The position numbers and the translations under genes were made by a program. From Ulva prolifera (Eukaryota; Chlorophyta; Ulvophyceae; Ulvales; Ulvaceae), in assembly GCA_023078555.1 (NCBI GenBank), contig CM041199.1, positions 6,267,315 through 6,331,314 of the forward strand: 64,000 nucleotides of DNA. The letters are read 5' to 3'. The notes below the pieces were generated by a model that saw only the letters and a list, made by a program, of their open reading frames with translations, searched no databases and was not told the DNA's origin. Of the stretch, positions 11,888 through 23,216 are shown piece after piece (positions within the stretch are counted from its first letter, which is position 1; each line of letters opens with the position of its first letter).

Positions 11888-13441
11888 GGCCGACATGCAT
11901 GCATGCAGCTGCCGGCAGCCGCCGTGCGGCGGGGGCTGCCTCGAGGGCCGGAGGTGGGCATACCAAAGGCCGGGGCTCCATCGGGTCACAGGTAATCGTT
12001 GCCAATGGCGGAGCAGTCGCAGGAGCAGCCACCGTATACGTATGTGAACACGTTGTGTCTCCAACGTGTGTATGTGTGTTGAATATGTCAAAGTGTAGAC
12101 CGCTGCGTGGCGGAGACTGAAATCAGCGGCAGCGCCGTTGGCTGCGGGCAGGTGGGATTACCGAGGATGCATGGCGTGTGCATGCCACTGCGCGTGCCAG
12201 TGTGCCCGTGTTGCTGCAGCTACAGGCACTATTTGCCCGCTGCCCGCTAGTACAGATTGTTTGTTAGACAAGACTTGAAATTCGCTAGGGCTGCTTCAAG
12301 CGCTGCAGGGGGAAGTGGATGTGCAATAGAGTGCGAGGTGGTCGTGTGGCTTTTCATACGGCGGCACGGCTGGATGAAGCCGCGAGGGGGTGTCGTGTGA
12401 TGAAGACTCCAGTACATCGCACAGGGGGAGCACCGCGCTTGAGCCGACTGGAGCAAAACAACGCTGATGCGCGTAAAAATGAAGCCGTACTCGAGATAAC
12501 GGGGCACAGTGCAGCTGCGGCGAAACTGCATCAAAGAATGACTCTACACACCACTCCCTTTTACTTTACACCGCCTTGATGCCAATGCACGTGGCTTCCA
12601 TGGCTTATGTAGCACTCCGCGAACAGCTGATGCATGCGCAACACTGTCAAGGTGTGGACGGACCAAGCCGAGAGGGCTGGCCCTGACCTGGGCGGCGATC
12701 ACATCACAATCTCACAAACTCGCGCACCACCGCGAGCTGCGTTGGCGTGCGTGCCTATGAGTTACAATTCAATGTAATGCCACCACGCGGTCCCTTAAGG
12801 GGTCAGGCCCACACCCCGCCCTGGCGCCCGGTGAGGTGCAGTCACCACACACCCCGAAGTCTCGGAGGCACTCGGCTCTGCACGGAACACCTCGTGCACC
12901 AACTGGGCCGTCGATGCGGCCATATGCATGCCCCCCAGGCCTGAGGGTCGGCCCTGCACGCACCTACCCCGTGCATGAGCGAGCAAGCGACACGCTGTGA
13001 GCTTCAGGGTTGGCAGGCTGCTGCGTGGTGCGCAGAGTGCTGTAGCACCTGCATGGCACACACGCCAGACAACGCACATCAGAGCCACCGGCACGGCCAG
13101 CTCGGTGATCTCTGCTGTGCGCTGTGTACACGTGCTGAGACAGGTGGAACCACCCCGTAGCCACCCGCAGCTCGTGCATGCTCGTCAACACTCAACCATG
13201 TCTATACGGCCCATTGCCCCCCCCCATCCCCCTGTCTCGTTACCATCACCCTGTAGCCACCCGAGCCCATACCCTCACTCATACTACCCCGATGCCGCCG
13301 CCCCTGTGACCAGGGTCAAGGCTGCAATTTTTAATCCCCCCCCCCCCCCCCTGGTAAGCTCCATCACCCAGTGCATCCCCGGGATGCGAAGCTTCATAGC
13401 ATGTAGGGGTGAGGGTGCTCCCCCTGCGCCAGGGCGAGCCG
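11888..13441. other. Downstream flank of gene A, no clear gene (repeated at 15680-17233)
   Basis: The region holds several short open frames on both strands without phase-consistent introns. I see nothing to annotate beyond a TGCATGCATGCA cluster just after the gene A stop codon. Confidence 0.4.
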
Positions 13442-13685
13442 CAGCCTGACGCGATCCTGCGCTGCGGACGTCACGCCGCCCGTGCTCAGCCTCGCACCGC
13501 AGCCGGCCGACTCTGCCGATGCGGCGCCGCGGGGCGGCAGCGGCCAGGCCGGGGCAGCGCTGCCGCGGGCCGCAGGTGGCAGCCCCGGCATGCTGCGGTG
13601 CGCGGCCAGCAGCGGCGCCCCCTGCCAGGACATGCTGCAGAGCGCACGCTGCCTGCACAGCACGCAGCAGTCAGGGGCACTCTGA
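13442..13685 (+). CDS. Possible terminal exon, Ala/Pro-rich (copy also at 17234-17477)
   Basis: The frame reads ADVTPPVLSLAPQPADSADA, continues Gly/Ala-rich, and ends in a cysteine-containing stretch (LRCAASSGAPCQDMLQSARC) before TGA. The composition resembles a host exon more than random frame, but no good TGCAG acceptor precedes it and no partner exon was found. The duplicate at 17234-17477 is identical, so duplication gives no independent support. Confidence 0.25.
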
Positions 13686-13849
13686 GTGCGGCGCCCCACC
13701 GGCAACACCGGTCCTTGAAGGCAAGCCCATGCATGGCTGTCGGGCTGTGTGCACTGTGAAAGTCACCCCCCGGCCTGAAGGGGTGGGCGCAGGGAGCACG
13801 CACGGTGTCGAGCAGTGGCGGACACCAGTGGCCACACCGTTACCATGGT

Positions 13850-13928
13850 AAAGTAAAGTAAACCTGAATTTACTTGGCCGTATCCTATTGGACATTGACA
13901 ACTCCGAGTGAACGGGACCACATATGCC
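13850..13928. repeat. 79-bp dispersed repeat D2, copy 1
   Basis: It starts AAAGTAAAGTAAACCTG, contains CCTATTGGACATTGACAAC and ends CATATGCC. The same unit occurs at 17642-17720 (by duplication of the block) and independently at 61910-61988. Confidence 0.8.
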
Positions 13929-15502
13929 GAAGGGGTAAACCACCTGGAAACCCCCCTCAGCCGTCCGTACGCAACTCATCACTACGCAATACATTGGGCC
14001 GCCTCCTCCTGTGCTAAGCGAGGTAACTACGGCCGTACATGACCACGTGGTCACGTACAGCCGTTTCGATTCCCCAAAGCGCTTGCAGAATCGAACCCGA
14101 AATCCTGAAACGGAGAGGGTAGCTTTTAAACCGTTCTCAACCCATTGGACCCTGATGATTGGGCCCTGACGCACTGCTGCAGGCTATAGTATTAGCTAGT
14201 ACAGCGGTGCATCGGGGCCCAGCCATGGTCTGCTGGCTTCCTCCACGCCTCCTTTGCGCTTGTGGCACTGCTGCAGGCAATCCAGAGCACGGCTACCACT
14301 GTGCAGCAGCAGATGTGACCCTGGCCATTGCGAGCCGCACCTGAGAGCTTCGGCGGCGGCCTCCCCCTTGCCGTGCATGAGCCAGGGCGTCATCGCATGC
14401 ACACTGCCGCCATCCGCCCACCCAGTGCTCAGCTGCAACACTGGTGCGGAGCTCTGCGGACCACCGTCGTGTTGCTGCTGCTGCTCCACAGCAGACTTGC
14501 TCTGCCGATCGGGTATGCCGCGCGCACGGGCGTGGGCGCCGCCGCTGGTGGCCACGAGTGGGGACGGCGCCGCCCCCCCCAATGACACCTGGCACACCGG
14601 CACGCTCTTGCTGCCTTTCCACAGCGCCCTCCTGCGTGCCACAGCGCCTTTCCAGTGCCTTTGCCACAGCGCCTTTCCACAGCGCCCTCCTGCGTGCCTT
14701 TCCACAGCGCCCTCCTGCCGCCCTCCCCCCCCCCTCCCCGGGGGGGGTCCTCAATCTGCTGCTTACATTACCCCCGCACACGTGCACTGTGGGTCGATAT
14801 GCACTGTGCTCCTGAGAGCTCGAGCTCCGCACGGGCCCCGCGTGTCGCCCGCGCTTCTTGCCACCCTAGAGCTCCAGCTTCCATGCATAACCACTCCAGC
14901 TCTGAGAGACACCCTATATGGGGCTGCCTATGGGTGGCTGGAGGCGTGGTTGAGCGTGCATTGCTGGACTGCGCATCAGCATCCGCGAGCCGCGGTGCTC
15001 ACGCTGCGACGGTTCGGCGGGCGTTCGGGCCATGCATTAATCAATTGCGCACAACGCCGAGTAAACGTCTCCCAACCGCCCGCGGCGTTGCAATCGGGCG
15101 CTCATGCATGCGCACAGCTGCCGTTGCCTGAGCCACAGTGTACCCTGTGAGTGGAACATGCTGGCAGCGGCGGGGCTGCGCTGGCGCACCCCTTCTTTTC
15201 TGTAACTTACATTGCCGTTGAACATTGTGGCGCGCTGTCCAGCACGGCCGACTGCATGCACATGCCGCCACCCCGCAATGCCCAGAAGAGGCACGCATGA
15301 GTGGCTCAGGTGGCTCTTTCAAGCCGCACGTGCAGCTGTGCCACCCATGCAGCAGTGGCGTGAGGGTACCGCCCGCTGGTACTTCTGTCAGCAAACAGCC
15401 CCCCAGCGCGAACTCCCGACCTGCTGTGTCAGGCCACGGCGTTGTGCGCCATGGCATGTGCTGCAGCGTGTTGTGATTAACGCATGTGCCACATGCGTGC
15501 AG

Positions 15503-15679
15503 AAAAACGTGGACCACGCCGTCGCCATCGTCGTCAAGCCCGAAGACCCCCAGCAGGCTGGATACTACTCCCACCAGCAGGCTCCGACGTACGGCGAGCC
15601 GGTGCAGGCGCAGCCTGTGGGGCAGCCAGTGTATGCTCAGGCGCAAGGCCAGCAGGTCAGCGGGCCGCCTGTGGTGTAG
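15503..15679 (+). pseudogene. Orphan copy of gene A exon 3
   Basis: The sequence encodes the same 58-residue P/Q/Y-rich tail as 11711-11887, with an intact TGCAG acceptor and stop. Because the duplicated block begins inside intron 2, no copies of exons 1 and 2 lie upstream. It could serve as an alternative last exon for gene A, about 4.6 kb downstream of exon 2; otherwise it is dead. Confidence 0.7.
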
Positions 15680-17641
15680 GGCCGACATGCATGCATGCAG
15701 CTGCCGGCAGCCGCCGTGCGGCGGGGGCTGCCTCGAGGGCCGGAGGTGGGCATACCAAAGGCCGGGGCTCCATCGGGTCACAGGTAATCGTTGCCAATGG
15801 CGGAGCAGTCGCAGGAGCAGCCACCGTATACGTATGTGAACACGTTGTGTCTCCAACGTGTGTATGTGTGTTGAATATGTCAAAGTGTAGACCGCTGCGT
15901 GGCGGAGACTGAAATCAGCGGCAGCGCCGTTGGCTGCGGGCAGGTGGGATTACCGAGGATGCATGGCGTGTGCATGCCACTGCGCGTGCCAGTGTGCCCG
16001 TGTTGCTGCAGCTACAGGCACTATTTGCCCGCTGCCCGCTAGTACAGATTGTTTGTTAGACAAGACTTGAAATTCGCTAGGGCTGCTTCAAGCGCTGCAG
16101 GGGGAAGTGGATGTGCAATAGAGTGCGAGGTGGTCGTGTGGCTTTTCATACGGCGGCACGGCTGGATGAAGCCGCGAGGGGGTGTCGTGTGATGAAGACT
16201 CCAGTACATCGCACAGGGGGAGCACCGCGCTTGAGCCGACTGGAGCAAAACAACGCTGATGCGCGTAAAAATGAAGCCGTACTCGAGATAACGGGGCACA
16301 GTGCAGCTGCGGCGAAACTGCATCAAAGAATGACTCTACACACCACTCCCTTTTACTTTACACCGCCTTGATGCCAATGCACGTGGCTTCCATGGCTTAT
16401 GTAGCACTCCGCGAACAGCTGATGCATGCGCAACACTGTCAAGGTGTGGACGGACCAAGCCGAGAGGGCTGGCCCTGACCTGGGCGGCGATCACATCACA
16501 ATCTCACAAACTCGCGCACCACCGCGAGCTGCGTTGGCGTGCGTGCCTATGAGTTACAATTCAATGTAATGCCACCACGCGGTCCCTTAAGGGGTCAGGC
16601 CCACACCCCGCCCTGGCGCCCGGTGAGGTGCAGTCACCACACACCCCGAAGTCTCGGAGGCACTCGGCTCTGCACGGAACACCTCGTGCACCAACTGGGC
16701 CGTCGATGCGGCCATATGCATGCCCCCCAGGCCTGAGGGTCGGCCCTGCACGCACCTACCCCGTGCATGAGCGAGCAAGCGACACGCTGTGAGCTTCAGG
16801 GTTGGCAGGCTGCTGCGTGGTGCGCAGAGTGCTGTAGCACCTGCATGGCACACACGCCAGACAACGCACATCAGAGCCACCGGCACGGCCAGCTCGGTGA
16901 TCTCTGCTGTGCGCTGTGTACACGTGCTGAGACAGGTGGAACCACCCCGTAGCCACCCGCAGCTCGTGCATGCTCGTCAACACTCAACCATGTCTATACG
17001 GCCCATTGCCCCCCCCCATCCCCCTGTCTCGTTACCATCACCCTGTAGCCACCCGAGCCCATACCCTCACTCATACTACCCCGATGCCGCCGCCCCTGTG
17101 ACCAGGGTCAAGGCTGCAATTTTTAATCCCCCCCCCCCCCCCCTGGTAAGCTCCATCACCCAGTGCATCCCCGGGATGCGAAGCTTCATAGCATGTAGGG
17201 GTGAGGGTGCTCCCCCTGCGCCAGGGCGAGCCGCAGCCTGACGCGATCCTGCGCTGCGGACGTCACGCCGCCCGTGCTCAGCCTCGCACCGCAGCCGGCC
17301 GACTCTGCCGATGCGGCGCCGCGGGGCGGCAGCGGCCAGGCCGGGGCAGCGCTGCCGCGGGCCGCAGGTGGCAGCCCCGGCATGCTGCGGTGCGCGGCCA
17401 GCAGCGGCGCCCCCTGCCAGGACATGCTGCAGAGCGCACGCTGCCTGCACAGCACGCAGCAGTCAGGGGCACTCTGAGTGCGGCGCCCCACCGGCAACAC
17501 CGGTCCTTGAAGGCAAGCCCATGCATGGCTGTCGGGCTGTGTGCACTGTGAAAGTCACCCCCCGGCCTGAAGGGGTGGGCGCAGGGAGCACGCACGGTGT
17601 CGAGCAGTGGCGGACACCAGTGGCCACACCGTTACCATGGT

Positions 17642-17720
17642 AAAGTAAAGTAAACCTGAATTTACTTGGCCGTATCCTATTGGACATTGACAACTCCGAG
17701 TGAACGGGACCACATATGCC
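17642..17720. repeat. 79-bp dispersed repeat D2, copy 2
   Basis: This lies inside the duplicated block and is identical to the copy at 13850-13928. Confidence 0.8.
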
Positions 17721-18430
17721 GAAGGGGTAAACCACCTGGAAACCCCCCTCAGCCGTCCGTACGCAACTCATCACTACGCAATACATTGGGCCGCCTCCTC
17801 CTGTGCTAAGCGAGGTAACTACGGCCGTACATGACCACGTGGTCACGTACAGCCGTTTCGATTCCCCAAAGCGCTTGCAGAATCGAACCCGAAATCCTGA
17901 AACGGAGAGGGTAGCTTTTAAACCGTTCTCAACCCATTGGACCCTGATGATTGGGCCCTGACGCACTGCTGCAGGCTATAGTATTAGCTAGTACAGCGGT
18001 GCATCGGGGCCCAGCCATGGTCTGCTGGCTTCCTCCACGCCTCCTTTGCGCTTGTGGCACTGCTGCAGGCAATCCAGAGCACGGCTACCACTGTGCAGCA
18101 GCAGATGTGACCCTGGCCATTGCGAGCCGCACCTGAGAGCTTCGGCGGCGGCCTCCCCCTTGCCGTGCATGAGCCAGGGCGTCATCGCATGCACACTGCC
18201 GCCATCCGCCCACCCAGTGCTCAGCTGCAACACTGGTGCGGAGCTCTGCGGACCACCGTCGTGTTGCTGCTGCTGCTCCACAGCAGACTTGCTCTGCCGA
18301 TCGGGTATGCCGCGCGCACGGGCGTGGGCGCCGCCGCTGGTGGCCACGAGTGGGGACGGCGCCGCCCCCCCCAATGACACCTGGCACACCGGCACGCTCT
18401 TGCTGCCTTTCCACAGCGCCCTCCTGCGTG

Positions 18431-19436
18431 GCGGCGATCCTGCGAGTCGGCACTCGCACGCGCCGCCGGCCCATGCCGCTGCCAGGTCACTCATCGAGAG
18501 GAGGGGGGAGGGGCTGGGCTGGGGGGCCGACACGGCGGCAGCGGCGGGTGGGGGGGGCGGCGCCGCAGCCATGCGGCGGCGCTTGAGGGCTGCAGCGGTG
18601 CAGGCGGTCGAGAATGACGGGGGGGTGGGACGGGTGCTGGTGCAGTGTCCGGACAGTGTCGCCTGGAGCAGCAGCTGGCGCTGCCGGTGCGGGTCGTGCA
18701 GGGCGGACGGGGACGGAGCACTCACTGGGGATGACTGCACGAGGCCGCAGCTTGCCAAGTGGGAGTGAGCCGGGGATTGGCCCGCATCGGCGTCCAGCCG
18801 TGGCTGCAGTGTGCCAGTGGGGCCAGTGCCTGTGGGGCCAGTGCCTGTGGCGTTTGGTACCTGCGGTGTGGCGCCAAGGCGGTCTGTCGTGAGTTCCTGT
18901 GAGTGCCAGCCCGCTGGGCAGGTGAGGGAGCAGTCGATGGAGGTCATGCTGGCCACTGTACAGGTGAGGAAGCAGTCCATCGAGGTAATGCTGGCCGCTG
19001 TTGCTCTGCCAGGTGGTCCAACTCCGTATGATTGTGTCCAGTCTGAGGCACCGCCAGAGCCAGGATCTGTGTATGGCCAAGGGCTTGCGGGCGTCAGTGG
19101 TGGTGTGCGAAACGCTGGAATGCTGGATTGTTGGCTGGAACCATGGAGGTAAGCCAGCTTCTGTCCAGCTAGCTGTCCAGGCTGATTACATTTCTCCGAG
19201 AATGGACTGGCTGCTGTGAGCTGAACAGTGGGAGTGGGCAGCTGCGAAAGGTTCAACATGGTGGCATTGAGGTGGTATGCAGCAGTGTGTTGTTTGTCAG
19301 CAGCACGGTGGTCGTCAGGCTCTTTGCGGGTTGTTTGTGAGTCCATCCTACATCCAGCGATTGATGGAGCGATCGGGGCTGCTGAGGAGGATATCGCAAT
19401 GTAGTGTGAGATAGTTTCACCTGTGATGAGCTTCAT
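18431..19436 (-). CDS. Long minus-strand frame, unrecognised Ser/Thr/Pro-rich protein fragment
   Basis: An open frame from an ATG at 19436 runs through unique sequence to the edge of the duplicated block at 18431 and stays open further by chance. The peptide begins MKLITGETISHYIAISSSAA and has a short cysteine-containing region with two related stretches (SMDCFLTC and SIDCSLTC, the second followed by PAGW), then a TGTGPTGTGPTG motif and a Pro-rich run. The repeated cysteine pattern hints at a real extracellular-type protein. No introns or neighbours confirm it, and the true 3' end is unknown because the frame crosses the duplication breakpoint. Confidence 0.35.
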
Positions 19437-20724
19437 TGGACTGATTCATCTGTCCAAGCAATAGCCTTGATGTACAGGAAAAATGCGAGCAGTCACCTAC
19501 CAGCTTGTGTAGAAAACGTTGGGGGGCTCGCAGCACGGACCCACATTGCGCAAACGAAAAGGGCCGAGCAACAGACCTTTCAAGCAGCTACTTCGCGACG
19601 ATCTATCAGAAGCCGGCGGATGCTATTGAGCTAAAGGGGTCAGCAAGGGGCTGGCGAGTGGGCACTCTCACTCGCGCCAGCTCACAGCATAAACGCGAAG
19701 GTTCAAATGCGGCCTTCGAAACAGAAAGACCTTGACAGCAGCTACAATTCCAACGAAATAACATGTACAGTGTACTCCTATTCCTGTGCAAATCTCACTT
19801 CAACAACCTGCAGGCGTGCGAATATGCACGCCATGCACCTCAAAGCAAGAAATGCGACGGCTCATGAAGATACCGCATGTGCTGCTTTACATTTATCGAG
19901 TCAAGTCTGTGCCCTGTGCGGCCGATGCGCATACCGCATTGTAGATGAAGCCCACATTCCTGGCGTGGCGTAAGTAACACGCCGTGTTCATCCGGCCGCA
20001 TGTGTCTCCGAATGCAGCCAGACAGATTCTATGTCCTTCTTAATATCGCTTACTTTGAGCACCCCTGTCGCTATGCCACACTCGGCGCGCCATGCTTCGA
20101 CGCTGTTGACACTGTCAACTTGACAGCAGCTGCGTCGTCCTGACATTGCTCGTCCATCGCCATTAAGCCGGAAACTAGCATATGTTAAGATATGTCTCGA
20201 ACTTATGAATGGCATTGTGACGCAGTCATTTATGAGGTGCACTTTCACGTGTGAGATCCGCGAGTGTCACGACCATGGATCTTTTTCTAGACGTAGCACA
20301 GGACCAAGCCGATGAAAGTCCCTGAAGTAGTGCTAGACAATCTCGGAATTTTTTTGCGGCGCAGGACGGGCTGTGGCTGAGCCTTCTATGTCCTGCATTC
20401 TGGAATCTGATCTGCCTCCTGTATCCTAGTTAGCGTGGGCCAGCAGCTGTACGCAGGCTCCACACACAATCTGCATTCACGACTTGCGTCCAGTACAAGA
20501 AAACACAGATTATGTTAACGATATCACGTACTTGTGGCTTTCAACCTTCGGCCTGAACCAGTATTTACACTTTCACACGCACGCGATCAGATCGGATGTG
20601 TGCTTTGTGGGCTGATGCAGCCTCTCAATTAAGTGCTCATGCCTCAAAGTATGGTGCTCCAGATGCACTTGAAGCCCCCGGATCCTGAACTGTGTCAGCT
20701 TCCGGATACAGTGCATCCCTTTTT

Positions 20725-20805
20725 GGGACATGGGTAGATCAGGGACATGGGTAGATCAGGCCCACCGCTTTTGGCAGGGGCAGGCCCACCGCTTTTGGCA
20801 GGGGA
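20725..20805. repeat. Two adjacent short tandem duplications
   Basis: GGGACATGGGTAGATCA occurs twice in a row, followed directly by two copies of a roughly 24-bp unit beginning GGCCCACCGCTTTTGGCAGG. Each pair is near-perfect. Confidence 0.85.
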
Positions 20806-21240
20806 CAGACCCCGTGGGACTCCAGGCCGGAAAACACATCATCAGCAGGCGCGCAGATCTTCTCTCAGCCTCGGATCTCGGAGATACCCGACTCCTCTCT
20901 GCCTTGCTTAAAAAACAGTGCTGAGCTGATGCTCTGGAAGATTCGTGCATCAGAGATCACGCAGCTCACACTCAAGGGATCACAGGCTTCCATGTCTCAT
21001 TCTCAGCCCACTGCAGAGAGCCTGTGAGCCCGGGGGCATGCCATACGATTGTCTGTAACACCAGCGATGTGTGCGTATGGCCACCCATATGCCCGCAAGT
21101 CTGCCATGCAATCGAAAAAGTAAGGAAGGTGCCGAAATTATTGACAAGCTTCTTCAAGAAATTTGATGCCGATGATCCCGAGCAAGCACTGCAAGAACGT
21201 GACTCAAGAGCTGGCTTCAGTAGCTGCAAAGGCAGCGAGA

Positions 21241-21306
21241 GCGCAAAGACGCATGCGTCTTTGGCATGCGTCTTTGCGCTGTTTACGCTCTGCAGAGCGT
21301 AAACAG
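21241..21306. repeat. Two abutting perfect palindromes
   Basis: GCGCAAAGACGCATGC at 21241-21256 pairs perfectly with 21264-21279 across a 7-nt loop. Immediately after comes a 28-nt perfect palindrome at 21279-21306 (half-site CTGTTTACGCTCTG). The stems would form cruciforms or RNA hairpins. Confidence 0.95.
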
Positions 21307-22495
21307 CTCAATCCCCTGTGATGGATGTGTAACACAGCAGCTTCAAGTTGCTTTATTGTACAAGTCGCCAAGCACCAGCTGCCCTGAGTAGACGGGACAC
21401 ATGACGTTTATAATTTATACTGCCGCCGCCGTCGTATTGTAGTTGCAAAAGCTCTAGCCAGGACAGTGCATATTGCTTTGCACTCCGTCGCGCCAGCGAC
21501 GAGAAGCCCATGGGGAAGCCCACGTCCTGGACAAGGCGAAACCATTTTGGTCAATTTCGTCGCTGCAGCCGTCTACGGCGCAGGATTCTGCATTAAGTTC
21601 ATCGCTCTGGGATCTGGACGGACAAATTCCAACGAACTTTTACATTTATTACGGTACCCGAACTTGTGCACAGTTTGTGCACAGTTTCTGGGTTTCATGG
21701 TCTGCGCTGTCCATCTGCCTCAGGCACTCTGGCAGGCACTATCTCCGGGATCCGCGAAGCTTCACGGTCGTCTCAGGGAATGCTGAATATATGTGCTCCA
21801 GTGCGCCTGTACATATGCAAGCACCGTGCTGTGGCATGACTCTTGCAAGAGTATTACATGCTGTGTATGCAAGCAGGTACTAGAGTAGAACAATGAACTA
21901 CAGGAGAAGCGTTCGTGCCTGACGTGTAGCTAGTGACCCTGGCTGCAGTGTCCTTGCCGCCGCGGCGATATGCATGGCTTCACACTCACCGGTAGCCATG
22001 GCGTGCTCGCAGCGCGGCTTGAGGCGAAGCTGTCTGAAAGCCCATGCACCGGGTCCTGAGATCGCAATCCGTATATAAAGCACAGAGCCGACAAGATACG
22101 CCTATGCATTTCCTTTGGCTGCGTAACTATGTCCGCGTGATCCAGCCGACTTCTGTCCGTCCACCAAAATCGCTGTCATCGCCGTATTCTGAGATAAAGT
22201 CTGGGACTGAGGCTCCGGCCCGAACAGCTTGAGGTGTCCAAATCTAGTTCGTTACAACTTTCCGTCCATTTTGACCTGTCGTAGCAACGCTTTCGCTCAG
22301 GCAAGCTCAGCTCCCTTCAGCCGGCGCCCGGGGTACAGCTGCAACGTCAGCAGATCGGGTTGACCACCCGAGGGTTGCGTTGAAGCAGCGGCGCAGCTGC
22401 GACAGCGCACGTGAAACCCAGCTGGGGCCAGTGACGGCGCGAGCCTCCGACCGTCCGCAAGGAAGGTGCACCACGCGCCAGATCAACGTCACGGC

Positions 22496-22515
22496 GACAC
22501 GTGTATACACGTGTC
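22496..22515. repeat. 20-bp perfect palindrome at the transposon insertion site
   Basis: GACACGTGTATACACGTGTC is its own reverse complement and overlaps the left 8-bp target duplication of the adjacent KDZ element by three bases. It contains two CACGTG cores and may have been part of the original gene B upstream region. Confidence 0.9.
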
Positions 22516-22520
22516 ATACC
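22513..22520. repeat. Left target-site duplication of the KDZ element
   Basis: GTCATACC directly precedes the left inverted repeat and recurs immediately after the right one at 32162-32169. Confidence 0.92.
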
Positions 22521-22685
22521 AGTTATGTCTCCCGCTAAACGGGGGTCTCCCGGGTACCCAGCCGACACTAACTACACGACACGACGGCCCGGCCCGGCAG
22601 GCCCCAGCAGTTGCTCTGGGCAGGTCTGGTCGCGCCTACACGAACTGTACAGCTGCTGCCTCCAGAACGTCCCAAACACATCAGT
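22521..22685 (+). repeat. Left terminal inverted repeat of the KDZ element
   Basis: 165 bp match the reverse complement of 31996-32160 except for about four bases. A short internal palindrome, GGGTCTCCCGGGTACCCAG-like, may be part of a transposase binding site. Confidence 0.95.
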
Positions 22686-23216
22686 ATGGCATCATGATTG
22701 CTATAGTATACTGATGCTTGTGATGGTGCAAGTTACGGCGTTGCATGCAGTCGACCGTACATGTACGCATGTACGCATGTAGCGCTCCGCTGCACATAGC
22801 CACTGCTGCGCTACATTCTTTTGCATTATGGTAACTTCGTTGACACATATTGAGCACCTGGGGTGCTGACATTTCGCCAATTATCGGCTTTCTATGTGTG
22901 GAGTCCAGACTGCATTTACTCGGCGTCTTCAGATGAGGTTCGCCCAAACTGTCGACATGTATTTGACAGAGTGTTTCGATTTCAGACCGTGCAAGGTGCT
23001 CGGTAGCGACATGGCGGGTCCAATAGTGATTTTTTTTGCAGCGCTCTTGATGTATGATGATGATTGCCGCCTGGGGAAGTATGCCTTGCATCTAGAGCCT
23101 GCATAAGTTCGTTGCTCTAAATTTGCTTTTGTCTAGCATGAGTCTGGAGCATTTAGTCCTCTTGCATCGGGGAAAACTGCATTAGCAGCGGAAGAATCAA
23201 TCTGCACAAGAGCAAG

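Larger units (their letters stand above)
10937..14639. repeat. Segmental tandem duplication, copy 1
   Basis: This block recurs at 14723-18431 with an offset of 3786 bp at first and 3792 bp after a 6-bp indel. It starts inside intron 2 of gene A at a C-run and ends at CTCCTGCGTG. The first roughly 740 bp differ from the partner at a dozen or so scattered bases. From about 11680 to the end I see no difference, including an equal-length 16-C run at 13336. It contains exon 3 of gene A and mostly non-coding DNA. Confidence 0.95.
14723..18431. repeat. Segmental tandem duplication, copy 2
   Basis: This is the partner of the block at 10937-14639. The junction between the copies (14640-14722) is made of repeated CACAGCGCCTTTCC and CCCTCCTGC motifs, so slippage or microhomology at simple repeats could have made the duplication. 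It carries a second copy of gene A exon 3 but not exons 1 and 2. Confidence 0.95.
19437..22495. other. 3-kb stretch with no supportable gene
   Basis: AT content is higher than in the flanking gene regions. Short frames at 21024-21302 and 21473-21883 lack consistent splice sites. The notable structures are adjacent short direct repeats at 20725-20805 and the palindromes at 21241-21306. GC-rich sequence at 22300-22495 was directly adjacent to the gene B promoter before the 9.6-kb transposon inserted. Confidence 0.5.

Noticed and set aside
14050-14160. tRNA-like segment on the minus strand with GGGTTCGATTC resembling a B box
   Set aside because: No paired T arm or acceptor stem could be folded; at most a decayed tRNA-derived repeat. 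The copy at 17842-17952 comes with the block duplication.
19590-19740. Possible class II tRNA (long variable arm) around GAAGGTTCAAATGCGGC
   Set aside because: A hairpin exists, but arm lengths do not fit a cloverleaf and no acceptor stem pairs.
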